Below, piece by piece: positions 54,498 to 63,008 of a stretch of DNA of 64,000 nt. The notes beneath the pieces are model-generated. The model searched no databases, had not been told where the DNA came from, and was given only the letters and a program-made list of their open reading frames with translations. The stretch covers positions 3,410,001 to 3,474,000 of the forward strand of contig NZ_CP082292.1 of NCBI RefSeq assembly GCF_019880205.1. Reading direction: 5' to 3'. The first letter of the stretch is position 1; the number at the start of each line of letters is the position of its first letter. Source of the DNA: Pantoea alfalfae (lineage in GTDB: Bacteria > Pseudomonadota > Gammaproteobacteria > Enterobacterales > Enterobacteriaceae). Both the position numbers and the translations under genes were made by a program.

Positions 54498-55192
54498 AAC
54501 CGCACGGTCTCTGATGTGGATTTGTAACCATTCTATATAAACGTAAATATTAACTCTACTGAACATTGAGCAAATTTATTAGTTTAATAATGCTCCAACC
54601 ATGCTTTGCGAGAGCAGACTCTAAAGCAATCTGGTTGACTTCAGGACATAGATGTTCAGATCTGGCCTCCGGTCAAAGCCTGAAAACTTTAACCTCATAA
54701 CATTCAGATTCCATCTGCTGTTTAAAGGGATTGTACCTACCATTTCTGGTAGAGAGAATTATGCTACCAATCAGCTAACATGTTGTATTTTATATTTTTT
54801 TAAACGAGATTAGGTGTTGACTAGCCAAATTTTTATGTCATATTTAGCTTGAAAGCTTGGTAGGGAAACATGTTTTTAACGCAGCATAATGACACATATG
54901 GGTTTTAATTGAAGGTATCCTGAAAGCCTTCATAGTCCTTGATTGATTTAAAAGGCCATCTGACGTAACAGTTATATTTATCCAATCCATCAATTGTCCT
55001 CTCATAACCCAAATCAGCAGAATCCAGTAAGACTATTATGCTTCATCATTACTTTTAGTTAATACGTTTTACCAACCTAAGATATAAGCAGATTGTATGG
55101 GCAGAATTATTTTATTGGTGAAGGTTGCGAATAGAGGTTCAGGGTAAAGATTGAATCTGATGCGAAACCCTCAATTCCAGAGCGACAGGCAC
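54498..55192. other. AT-rich island end between dptF and leuX
   Basis: About 700 bases with the dptF promoter somewhere near 54500-54700 and a relic reading frame at 54905-55042. No integrase, transposase or repeat of the leuX 3' end is seen here or at the left island border. Confidence 0.45.
54905..55042 (-). pseudogene. Relic C-terminal gene fragment, unknown family
   Basis: A minus-strand frame of 45 codons reads LLDSADLGYERTIDGLDKYN and then CYVRWPFKSIKDYEGFQDTF to a stop. It is strongly protein-like in composition. Two stop codons lie directly upstream and no start remains. I do not recognise the family; it may be debris from an earlier island occupant. Confidence 0.4.
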
Positions 55193-55215
55193 AAAAAAAG
55201 CCGCCCTTGAGCGAC
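55193..55215 (-). terminator. leuX terminator
   Basis: On the minus strand GTCGCT-CAAG-GGCGGC forms a 6-bp stem with G-U pairs followed by seven T, 16 bases after the tRNA 3' end. It is intact. Confidence 0.8.
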
Positions 55216-55230
55216 TTTAATTCGTATACC

Positions 55231-55315
55231 TGGTGCCGAAGGCCGGAATCGAACCGGCACGCCTCGCGGCGGTTGATTTTGAATCAACTGCGTCTACCGA
55301 TTTCGCCACTTCGGC
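55231..55315 (-). tRNA. leuX: tRNA-Leu (CAA)
   Basis: 85 bases from GCCGAAG to the encoded CCA end. The acceptor stem GCCGAAG/CTTCGGC, D-arm AAATCGGTAGACGC, anticodon stem-loop GTTGA-TTCAAAA-TCAAC (anticodon CAA), long variable arm and GGTTCGATTCC T-arm are all visible. It matches E. coli leuX, a well-known genomic island hotspot; here the island lies on its 3' side. Confidence 0.96.
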
Positions 55316-55343
55316 ACTGAAGGGTATGCGGAAAACGTTGAGG

Positions 55344-55371
55344 ATTATACCGTTACCCCCTGTTTCCGCAA
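55344..55371 (-). promoter_or_regulatory. leuX promoter
   Basis: Minus strand: TTGCGG (55371-55366), a 16-base spacer, and TATAAT (55349-55344), about 28 bases upstream of the mature tRNA 5' end. Confidence 0.8.
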
Positions 55372-55524
55372 CCCTTATCCGCAGGCAGAGGTGCAACTGC
55401 TGAAAAAACCGTCTTTTGGGTTCTCCGGGACACAGCATAACCTCCTTGTTGAAGCTGCCTGCTCCCCCTCGCCCGCCGTAAAGCATTCACGTCAGCCATC
55501 AACTTTACTGGCATAACAAAAGCG

Positions 55525-56571
55525 CTAACCCGATACAGCCTTCACATCAGTCACCAGCGTCGGAAGATCCCACGTGCCGCCTGCATGGATATACCGGCAC
55601 ATGCCGGTTCCGCCCTCATAGCTTTTGCGGAAGGCCTGGCCGTCCCATACCCAGCTTTCCTGGCTCATGCAGTCACCGATACCCCGGCCTTTCTGCACGC
55701 TGGTAATCTCGCCCTTGTCGTAATCGGAGCCGGAAATGGTCACCAGTTCAGGCTTGCCTTTCAGCTGATTATCAATGACCCAGTAGCCATATCCTTCGTT
55801 ATAAGCGGCACGCCAGCAGAGCGCCGAAAGCAAAGCGTGTGTGTCATCCAGTGGCGTAAGCGTGAGTCCGTCGGTTTCCGGATCGCTGTTTTCTGCAGGT
55901 GAATACAGGCTGTCGCACGTGTCATCATCATTATGATTGACCGTTGCAAGCAGTCGGGTTTTCAGTGCGTCGTTTTCTGTAGCGGTCAGCAAACGCGGTT
56001 CGCCGCCGAGAGTTTTAGCCGCCTGAATAACCGGTGCCGGCACAGCCTTAGCTACGCTGCTTTCCGGCTTATTGCCCTTTTTGGTGAGCGCACCCGGCGT
56101 GCCGATACGGCCCTGCACGTCGTCCGCTTTCAGCAGCACGGCATAAGCGCCTTCGCCGGAAAGCTGGAATGGCTTGGTGCCGCCTTTAAATTCAACTTTA
56201 CCGCTGCCTTTCACGGCGCTGATTACTGCAGCGGTCTGACTGGCTGACATTCGCCAGTTGTCATCAGCCGCCACCAGATCGCCAGCGGATTTACCATTGA
56301 TCCACAGCGTCAGATTTTCCGCCGGTTCGCTGTCATCTTCGGTGTCGCCCAGCGTCACTTCTCCCACTGTCTCCGTTCCCGGTCCAGCAGCACGGGTGAG
56401 CAGGATAGAGCCGGAGGGATCCTCTTCTTTGGCATAACCGGCAATGCGGCAAGTCCGAGTGTTATCACAGACAACTTCCCAGTCTTTGTGCTCAAGCGTT
56501 TTTCCGCTCTGAGCGGCCTGAGCCGACAGGGAGAGCGCCGCCAGCACGAAAAGCATCGGTTTACAGTTCAC
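55525..56571 (-). CDS. DUF1176 family periplasmic protein
   Basis: 348 residues. Signal peptide (MLFVLAALSLSAQAAQ). The mature part has the DUF1176 layout: HKDWEVVCDNTRTCRIAGY near the start (a conserved disulfide-like cysteine pair) and CMSQESWVWDGQAF..SYEGGTGMCRYIHAGGTWDLPTLV at the end. Translation starts at GTG 56571 with GAGGG upstream. The function of the family is unknown. It is a backbone gene next to leuX. Confidence 0.8.
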   Translation of the reverse strand: MNCKPMLFVLAALSLSAQAAQSGKTLEHKDWEVVCDNTRTCRIAGYAKEEDPSGSILLTRAAGPGTETVGEVTLGDTEDDSEPAENLTLWINGKSAGDLVAADDNWRMSASQTAAVISAVKGSGKVEFKGGTKPFQLSGEGAYAVLLKADDVQGRIGTPGALTKKGNKPESSVAKAVPAPVIQAAKTLGGEPRLLTATENDALKTRLLATVNHNDDDTCDSLYSPAENSDPETDGLTLTPLDDTHALLSALCWRAAYNEGYGYWVIDNQLKGKPELVTISGSDYDKGEITSVQKGRGIGDCMSQESWVWDGQAFRKSYEGGTGMCRYIHAGGTWDLPTLVTDVKAVSG

Positions 56572-56665
56572 TTTAATCCCTCAAGTTTTAATTCTGATAT
56601 CAGTGCTGATATCACTCTCACCACGGGTCAAAACAGGCGCAGGAGTGCCATACCTCCCTGTCGTT

Positions 56666-57127
56666 TTACAATCGCCCCAGGGTCATTTTCTGTACCTCGG
56701 CCGCTGGATTGGCCTCTTTCACGGCGGCAAGAAAACCGGCAAAATCCCGATTAAAAAGGCTGTAGTTGTTCAGGACTCTGAACTCCCTTTCGGTGCGATA
56801 AGACCCGGTGACGTAACGCACCAGCCATACTCTACGATTACTGACTTTGGTTCCGGTGACTTTTATCCTGATAATATTTTCCAGCGGCACTTTGCAAAGC
56901 GTTTCGCCTTCACGCTGCTGATACAGGAAGTCGCTGTCATAGTAATAATCTTCCGTGTTCATGCCCAATTTTTTCAATATCGGAGTGTTAGCCGATATCT
57001 TTTTCATCTCGCCTGGAGAAGGTGGGAGCCCTTTTTTAAGGGGCAAAGGCCTGAAGAAAGACCAGATGAGCAAAATGAAAAACGCTAACGAAAGCAGTGA
57101 AATAATAAACGAAAAAATCTGATGCAT
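56666..57127 (-). CDS. Small inner-membrane protein, unknown function
   Basis: 153 residues. One N-terminal membrane span (FSFIISLLSLAFFILLIWSFF) is followed by a soluble domain rich in beta-strand residues (LCKVPLENIIRIKVTGTKVSNRRVWLVRYV) that looks PH/YcxB-like. I do not recognise a family. It may be cotranscribed with the upstream helical-repeat gene, but a 157-base gap separates them. Confidence 0.55.
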   Translation of the reverse strand: MHQIFSFIISLLSLAFFILLIWSFFRPLPLKKGLPPSPGEMKKISANTPILKKLGMNTEDYYYDSDFLYQQREGETLCKVPLENIIRIKVTGTKVSNRRVWLVRYVTGSYRTEREFRVLNNYSLFNRDFAGFLAAVKEANPAAEVQKMTLGRL

Positions 57128-57284
57128 TTAAACATCCCGGACTGCGCGGATAGTTTCTGATTATATCCAGGAAGATATGACGCCGTTATCCGTTTTTACC
57201 GCTCTGAGCAGCGCCTTTTCCAGCAATTGCAGAGGCGAGCCAGCCGCCTGCATCGGCAAGCGCTGGCCCCACTTCAGACAATTT

Positions 57285-58904
57285 TCATAAGCGGCAAATC
57301 AGACGTTTATGCTTATCCACCAGTTGCTCCAGTAACTGTGCCAGCCTATCCTGAAGCTCCTTTTCCGGCTCCCTGCTCTTAGCCTCTGCCAGTATTGCAA
57401 CAGCTTCTGCTGGCAGTGAGGCTTGCGGCCAGGCTTCCAGCGCATTCAGTGCTTTATTACGGCTAAACGTCATCGGGCTTTTTAAGCCTGTCCGGATCAG
57501 TATCCAGCCCTGTCCGGGAAAACGGCTTAAATCCTGCAGGACAAAACTGAGCGCCGAATGCTGCTGATATAGCGGCCCTCTCCCCTGGGATTTTTGCGGT
57601 CCGCAACTGATGGCAGTCAGATCCAGTTCGCTTTCTGCCAGCGCGATAACCTGCGCGATATGATCCGGATTATCGGTTTGCATCAACTGATACCAGAGGA
57701 CGCTTTCCGGTTTTTCACGGTGCCGCTGATAAATTGCTGGCCACGGATCGCCTTCCTGCTCTCTGCAAAGCTGAAGTGCCGTATGAAAAATCATGCTGTC
57801 ATCATCATGCAACCCGGCCTCAATCAGCGCGGGCCACTCGGGTAAAGCACGGATCTGCTCGCATAGCCCCCTCAGATGCTCCCTCTCCGCCTCGCTGGCA
57901 AACGTTTCTTCACCCATCAGCCTGCCGATTTCGCCTGCAACCTTATAATGCAGCAGGTCGCCTGCTGAGCCTGGCAGGATATGCGCGAGGTAACGCTCGC
58001 ACGCCTGCACGGCATAGGTATATTCACCGATACCGGGGCCGGGCTCTCCGCTGATCATGCCGCGCAGGATTTCAGCGGCGCCCTGAAGTAATTGCGCATC
58101 GACCTCGCCTGCAAGCGCATCGTGCAGCAGGCCATACTCGGCACAGTGCCAGGCGGTATATTCCACCATCACTTCATTCTTATACCCCTCCCTTAATAGC
58201 CACTGACGAAGGGCATGATCCGGCGTTTCTGGCAACCGCTCGATCAAATGGATACGTCCCCAGCCAGCAGTGCGCTTCGCCAGCGCCAGCCACGCCAGCG
58301 CGAACTCCTCCGGCGGCAGGATAGCCCGCATCGCTACTACGGCATAAAGGGTGAATTCATCATGACTGCCTAACGTCTGAAGAATATTCACGCTTTGCTG
58401 ATACGGGAAAAACGCCATTAGCGCCATCGCTAATTTCACCACCTGACGGTCAGGTGCCTGCGTTGCCAGAAATAGCACCAGCGCCCGCAGGCGGCGGGCA
58501 TCAATAGCCTGAGAAGCGCCCATCATCCTCAGCAGATCGTCGATAAAACCAAGAGGCGTATCCTGCTTTGCCAGTTGATAAAACGCCTGCATATTTTTAC
58601 TGCTGCTCCGCCGCAGTACGCGGATGATCGCCTGCGTCACCTGAGCCGCTTTTTCCTGGTGACTGTCGTTCGCCACATGATGACTGAAGACCCCGTCTAA
58701 CGCACCAGGCGCCCAGCGGAGTAGGTCTTCGCCATCCTGTGCCACAGGTTCGTCAGGCAGCGTCATAGCAGCTTGAGGCAGCACGCCGGTTGCTTCCGGC
58801 CACTTGGCCAGCCAGTCATAAATAGCGCACTGCTCTGGTGGCCATACGATGGGAAAACGCTGTTCGTCAGGTTGACGGAAGATATTGGCGATCCACTCTT
58901 TCAT
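57285..58904 (-). CDS. Helical (HEAT-like) protein of the RNA repair operon, unknown function
   Basis: 539 residues, almost entirely alpha-helical with Leu/Ala-rich helix pairs (ALVLFLATQAPDRQVVKLAM, LGSHDEFTLYAVVAMRAILP) suggesting a HEAT/ARM-type solenoid. No signal peptide and no catalytic motif. It lies 22 bases downstream of the nucleotidyltransferase and is third in an operon headed by rtcB. By position it could be a scaffold or RNA/tRNA-binding factor for the repair ligase; this is inference. Ribosome site AAGGA precedes the ATG. Confidence 0.6.
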   Translation of the reverse strand: MKEWIANIFRQPDEQRFPIVWPPEQCAIYDWLAKWPEATGVLPQAAMTLPDEPVAQDGEDLLRWAPGALDGVFSHHVANDSHQEKAAQVTQAIIRVLRRSSSKNMQAFYQLAKQDTPLGFIDDLLRMMGASQAIDARRLRALVLFLATQAPDRQVVKLAMALMAFFPYQQSVNILQTLGSHDEFTLYAVVAMRAILPPEEFALAWLALAKRTAGWGRIHLIERLPETPDHALRQWLLREGYKNEVMVEYTAWHCAEYGLLHDALAGEVDAQLLQGAAEILRGMISGEPGPGIGEYTYAVQACERYLAHILPGSAGDLLHYKVAGEIGRLMGEETFASEAEREHLRGLCEQIRALPEWPALIEAGLHDDDSMIFHTALQLCREQEGDPWPAIYQRHREKPESVLWYQLMQTDNPDHIAQVIALAESELDLTAISCGPQKSQGRGPLYQQHSALSFVLQDLSRFPGQGWILIRTGLKSPMTFSRNKALNALEAWPQASLPAEAVAILAEAKSREPEKELQDRLAQLLEQLVDKHKRLICRL

Positions 58905-58926
58905 TTTATATTCCTTTATTTTTCAG

Positions 58927-59724
58927 TCACGCCATGCTCAGTACGGTTTTCATCAGCAACGCATCCAGATCGCGGCTGTCGCGCCGCTCGCTATCCGGCA
59001 GCGTTTCACTGACGCGCCCTTCATCCAGGCACTGGCGGATGAAAGCATGGATGCGATCCATCCGCTCACCATATTCCGCTTCGCCTGCGCGCTGCTTGCG
59101 TGCCAGCAACTCTTCGATTTCGGCCAATAGAGAGGGATCCGTTACCGTCCCTGCCAGCAAATCGTCGAAACGCATTGGCGGCACACCTTTTCCGGCCTCT
59201 ATCCACTGCACCGCCAGCAGTGGGCGCAAAACGTAGAAGTACTTTTTCAGCCGCACGCTGTCGCCCTGAAGATATCCCCGAAAGTTCTTTTTAGCCATAG
59301 ATAGATAGTGCCAGCGCGCCCGCAATGGCGAAAACCAGTCCGGTATCCTTTCCCGCAAATCAGCGACGATAGCCTCCTCCTGCTGATAGATGACAGGCGA
59401 ATCCAGCCACTCGATCAAGGTAGGGTTGGCTCGCTTTAACAGACCCAGCGCTTTTCGCCACTCCCAGCCGCAGACATCCAGCGTATCGTCGATCGGTAGC
59501 TCGATAACGTCGCGCGGTGGCTCAATACGCAGATACCACTCCGGTTTATGCACATAAAGAAAACGCACATCATAATCGCTGTCTGGTGAGGCAAAGCCCC
59601 AGCCACGACTGCCCGACTCGCAGGCATACAGCACTTTGACTGAATGCTCTTCTTCTATCTGGCGCAACACGCTACACACGCGCCCGCGCATTACGCTATC
59701 CACGCCATGCAATCCTGTTCTCAT
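58927..59724 (-). CDS. RlaP-type nucleotidyltransferase (DNA polymerase beta fold)
   Basis: 265 residues. GSRGWGFASPDSDYDVRFLYVH near residue 38 holds the G-S-x(n)-D-x-D catalytic motif of the polymerase beta nucleotidyltransferase superfamily. The flanks match the RlaP family (RNA repair-associated), typically encoded with RtcB. It may add nucleotides to or repair RNA ends before ligation, though its substrate is unproven. Four bases downstream of rtcB, in the same operon. Confidence 0.82.
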   Translation of the reverse strand: MRTGLHGVDSVMRGRVCSVLRQIEEEHSVKVLYACESGSRGWGFASPDSDYDVRFLYVHKPEWYLRIEPPRDVIELPIDDTLDVCGWEWRKALGLLKRANPTLIEWLDSPVIYQQEEAIVADLRERIPDWFSPLRARWHYLSMAKKNFRGYLQGDSVRLKKYFYVLRPLLAVQWIEAGKGVPPMRFDDLLAGTVTDPSLLAEIEELLARKQRAGEAEYGERMDRIHAFIRQCLDEGRVSETLPDSERRDSRDLDALLMKTVLSMA

Positions 59725-59728
59725 TTTT

Positions 59729-60952
59729 TTATCCTTTTACGCAAACAACCTGTGACAGCGTATGCACCACTTCCACCAGAGAAGACTGGGCAGCCATTAC
59801 GGCATCAATATTCTTATAAGCCATCGGGATTTCGTCGATAACCTCTTTATCTTTTCGGCATTCTACGTGCGCCGTAGCACGTCGCTGATCTTCCACGGTA
59901 AACCGGGCTTTCGCCGCCGTGCGGCTCATGGTTCGCCCCGCGCCGTGACTACATGAGCAGAAGCTCTCTTCGTTACCCAGGCCGCGCACGATAAAACTTT
60001 TCGCACCCATTGAGCCGGGAATAATACCCATCTGCCCTTTTTGCGCTGATACCGCGCCTTTGCGCGTCACCAACACCGACTCGCCAAAGTGCATTTCCCG
60101 CTCCACATAGTTGTGATGGCAGTTCACTGCTTCCAGGTGCGTACTAAAAGGCTTACTGATGACACGGGACATCGCCGCCAGCACACGCTCCATCATGGCT
60201 TCGCGATTATGGCGGGCGAAATCCTGCGCCCAGCTCACCGCTTCCACATAGTCGTTAAAATGCCTGCTGCCCTCCCTAAAATAAGCGAGGTTACGATCCG
60301 GCAGATTGGCGATATGACGCTGCATATCTTTCTGCGCCAGCGCGATAAACAGATTACCGATGGCGTTTCCTACGCCGCGCGATCCACTGTGCAGCATCAC
60401 CCAGACCTGCTGGCATTCATCCAGGCAAACTTCAATAAAGTGATTGCCCGTCCCCAGTGTTCCCAGATGCTGATAGTTGTTGGTTTTGAACAGCGCGGGA
60501 TGCTTCTGCGTCAGCGTATTAAAGCGCGGCGCCAGTTCAGCCCAGTGGCGATCCACCTCCTGCGGCGGAGTCTGCCAGGCACCCTTATCGCGACGGGAGC
60601 GGGTATTCGTACGGCCATGCGGCACCGCCTGCTCAATGGCACTGCGGACGCCCGACAGATTGTCCGGCAGATCGCTGGCCATCAGCGAGGTGCGCACCGC
60701 AATCATGCCACAGCCAATATCCACGCCGACCGCCGCCGGGATAATGGCGCCTTTAGTCGGGATCACGCTGCCGATGGTGGATCCTTTGCCCAGATGCACG
60801 TCTGGCATCACCGCCAGATGGCGAAAGATAAACGGCATTTTTGCCGTGTTCAGCAGTTGATCGCGCGCTTCTGGCTCAACCGGCACGCCGTTAGTCCACA
60901 TTTTTATCGGCACGCCCTTTTCCTGCTGGAGGGTCTGATAGCTATTTTTCAT
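59729..60952 (-). CDS. rtcB: RNA-splicing ligase RtcB
   Basis: 407 residues. VMPDVHLGKGSTIGSVI and VGVDIGCGMIAVRTSL hold the Mn-binding Asp/Cys residues. GTGNHFIEVC and LHSGSRGVGN contribute further metal ligands and the GTP site; HGAGRTMSRTAAK contains the guanylylated histidine. RtcB joins 2',3'-cyclic phosphate or 3'-phosphate RNA ends to 5'-OH ends. A sigma54-like element at 60984-60999 and the divergent rtcR indicate stress-induced expression. No rtcA is present. Confidence 0.95.
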   Translation of the reverse strand: MKNSYQTLQQEKGVPIKMWTNGVPVEPEARDQLLNTAKMPFIFRHLAVMPDVHLGKGSTIGSVIPTKGAIIPAAVGVDIGCGMIAVRTSLMASDLPDNLSGVRSAIEQAVPHGRTNTRSRRDKGAWQTPPQEVDRHWAELAPRFNTLTQKHPALFKTNNYQHLGTLGTGNHFIEVCLDECQQVWVMLHSGSRGVGNAIGNLFIALAQKDMQRHIANLPDRNLAYFREGSRHFNDYVEAVSWAQDFARHNREAMMERVLAAMSRVISKPFSTHLEAVNCHHNYVEREMHFGESVLVTRKGAVSAQKGQMGIIPGSMGAKSFIVRGLGNEESFCSCSHGAGRTMSRTAAKARFTVEDQRRATAHVECRKDKEVIDEIPMAYKNIDAVMAAQSSLVEVVHTLSQVVCVKG

Positions 60953-60983
60953 TTTGTTCTCCTAGTTGCTGTGGCTTAGGTAT

Positions 60984-60999
60984 TGCGAATGCCGTGCCA
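60984..60999 (-). promoter_or_regulatory. Sigma54 promoter of the rtcB operon
   Basis: Minus strand TGGCACGGCATTCGCA keeps the GG/GC pair with correct -24/-12 spacing; the -12 box has TCGC for TTGC. It lies 32 bases before the rtcB ATG, which has its own GGAG ribosome site. It fits activation by RtcR. Confidence 0.82.
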
Positions 61000-61095
61000 A
61001 AAAGCTCACCCTGCACAATAAAATTTATCACCTTGATTATTAAAGTTATTTACAATCAGGGCACCGCACAGCATTGCCACAACTCATAATGGAAC

Positions 61096-61132
61096 TTATC
61101 TTATCGGATAAGTTATTTATCTTATGGGATAA
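61096..61132. promoter_or_regulatory. Tandem 16-bp repeats, candidate RtcR enhancer sites
   Basis: TTATCTTATCGGATAA (61096-61111) and TTATCTTATGGGATAA (61117-61132) differ at one base and are 21 bp apart, i.e. two helical turns. The first contains CTTATC-G-GATAAG symmetry. They lie about 100-150 bases upstream of the sigma54 element, the usual enhancer distance, and end two bases before the rtcR ATG. Confidence 0.6.
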
Positions 61133-61134
61133 AA

Positions 61135-62715
61135 ATGAAAGCTAACGTGGTGATAGGTGTGCTGGGTACTGTGCTGGACAGGCGTGGCAAGCGGGAAAAT
61201 CGCTGGAGTAAATGGCGGCCAACCGTCGCGCTTTGCCAGCAGGAAGATCTCAGGATCGATCGGCTGGAACTGCTCTATCAGCCACGCGATATCAACATGG
61301 CACAGCGAGTGGCTGAAGATATCATTCAGGCATCCCCCGCCACTGAAGTTGTGCTGCACAGCGTTAAGCTGGCCGATCCCTGGGATTTTGAAGAGGTTTA
61401 CGGCAGCTTCCTCGATTTTGTCAGCCGCTATCCTTTTAATACCGACGCCGAAGAGTACCTGGTGCATATCACTACCGGTACACACGTGGCACAAATCTGC
61501 TGGTTTTTACTGACTGAAGCCCGCTATCTGCCCGCACGTCTTTTGCAGACCTCACCAGCCAGTAAGGGATCTGAGACGCCTACTGCACTCGGCCACTACT
61601 CCATAATCGATCTCGATCTTAACCGATACGCCACACTGACCAGCCGTTTTCAGCGCGAACAGCAGCACTCCACCTCCTTTTTAAAATCTGGCATTGAGAC
61701 GCGAAACCCTACGTTTAACAGACTGATCGAGCAGATTGAACGTGTGGCGCTCCGCTCCGACTCTCCGATGCTGCTGACCGGCCCAACCGGCGCGGGCAAA
61801 TCTTTCCTTGCGGAGCGCATCTATCAACTGCGTCATGCCCGCCACCGGCTAGCGGGTAAATTCGTGGCGGTTAACTGCGCTACTCTGCGCGGTGACAATG
61901 CGATGTCCACGCTGTTCGGCCATGTCAAAGGAGCTTTTACAGGTGCACAGCAGGCACGTGGCGGCCTGCTGCGGGAAGCCGATGGCGGCATGCTGTTTCT
62001 GGACGAGATCGCCGAACTGGGGCTGGATGAGCAAGCGATGTTACTGCGTGCCATCGAAGAGAAACGCTTTTTCCCTTATGGCTCAGATAAAGAAGTCAGC
62101 AGCGATTTCCAGCTGGTCGCCGGCACGCACCGGGACATGCAACAGTGGATTGCCGAAGGCCGCTTTCGCGAAGATCTGTTTGCCCGCATCAACATGTGGA
62201 CGTTTCAACTGCCGGGACTGGCCGAACGCCGCGAAGATATTGAACCCAATCTGGATTTTGAGCTGGCGCGTTACACACGTGAACAGCAAACGCAGGTGCG
62301 ATTTGATAAAGAAGCGAGAAGTCACTTTCTGCGTTTCGCCTGCTCGGCAGAAGCCAGCTGGCGAGGCAATTTCCGCGAACTAAGCGCTTCCGTCACACGT
62401 ATGGCGACCCTGGCGGAACAGGGAAGGATTTCTCTGGAACTGGTAGAAGAAGAGATTGCCCGGCTGCGCACCAACTGGTGCTCTCCGGTTGTGCTGGCTG
62501 CCCAGCCAGATCCCCCTTTAGCGCAGTACGATCTGTTTGATGAGTGCCAGCTACAGACGGTGTTAAGCGTCTGCCGCACGGCAGATTCGCTTTCCGAAGC
62601 GGGGCGACGCCTGTTTGCCGTCTCCCGCCAGGGGAAAAAACAGCCCAACGATGCCGATCGCCTGCGTAAGTATCTGGCACGGTTTGGGCTGAGCTGGGAA
62701 GAGGTTAAAAGATAA
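61135..62715 (+). CDS. rtcR: RtcR, sigma54-dependent activator of RNA repair with CARF domain
   Basis: 526 residues. Residues 1-180 are the RtcR-type CARF ligand-sensing domain (VVIGVLGTVLDRRGKRENRWSKWRPTVAL, LVHITTGTHVAQICWFLL). The AAA+ domain has Walker A LLTGPTGAGKSFL, the sigma54-contacting GAFTGA loop (GHVKGAFTGAQQ) and Walker B GGMLFLDEIAEL. A C-terminal helical DNA-binding part follows. It senses RNA damage products and activates the divergent rtcB operon. The start codon follows the second enhancer-like repeat directly, suggesting autoregulation. Confidence 0.95.
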   Translation: MKANVVIGVLGTVLDRRGKRENRWSKWRPTVALCQQEDLRIDRLELLYQPRDINMAQRVAEDIIQASPATEVVLHSVKLADPWDFEEVYGSFLDFVSRYPFNTDAEEYLVHITTGTHVAQICWFLLTEARYLPARLLQTSPASKGSETPTALGHYSIIDLDLNRYATLTSRFQREQQHSTSFLKSGIETRNPTFNRLIEQIERVALRSDSPMLLTGPTGAGKSFLAERIYQLRHARHRLAGKFVAVNCATLRGDNAMSTLFGHVKGAFTGAQQARGGLLREADGGMLFLDEIAELGLDEQAMLLRAIEEKRFFPYGSDKEVSSDFQLVAGTHRDMQQWIAEGRFREDLFARINMWTFQLPGLAERREDIEPNLDFELARYTREQQTQVRFDKEARSHFLRFACSAEASWRGNFRELSASVTRMATLAEQGRISLELVEEEIARLRTNWCSPVVLAAQPDPPLAQYDLFDECQLQTVLSVCRTADSLSEAGRRLFAVSRQGKKQPNDADRLRKYLARFGLSWEEVKR

Positions 62716-62815
62716 AGCACCTGTTGGCCTTCGTAGTTGTAATACTGCACTGCACCAGATAACGCTGGCCATTAATTTCCAGGTCGCGCCAGAGCTTTGT
62801 CGCCATTTCTGGCAT
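62705..62815 (-). pseudogene. Possible small relic gene convergent with rtcR
   Basis: A minus-strand frame of 36 codons (KLWRDLEINGQRYLVQ) appears to continue in another frame as YYNYEGQQVLYLL, giving a protein-like whole with a frameshift. It overlaps the rtcR 3' end. No family is recognised; it may be chance. Confidence 0.25.
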
Positions 62816-62918
62816 TGCCTCAATAATAGTTATCTCTATTTTTGAGCAGCATTACATTGCCAATCTGTTGCTTGTCGACTCCTCCCTAAACACCATCCTG
62901 TTCCCCCCAAAACGCAAA

Positions 62919-62944
62919 AGAGCCAACCTCGCGGTTGGCTCTTC
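62919..62944 (-). terminator. Intrinsic terminator of the YsnF/AvaK-type gene
   Basis: A perfect 11-bp stem AAGAGCCAACC/GGTTGGCTCTT with loop TCGC. On the minus strand it is followed by TTGCG after CTCTTTT, so it serves the minus-strand gene ending at 63009. The remaining 62816-63008 spacer shows nothing else. Confidence 0.8.
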
Positions 62945-63008
62945 CTTGCATCTTCACATCGGGTATCAGCGATACCCATCAGCGCCTGTCGTTGTCAGGA
63001 TGAGCGCC

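Noticed and set aside
55217..55486. 89-codon minus-strand frame across leuX.
   Set aside because: It reads through the tRNA gene and its promoter, so it is not a real gene.
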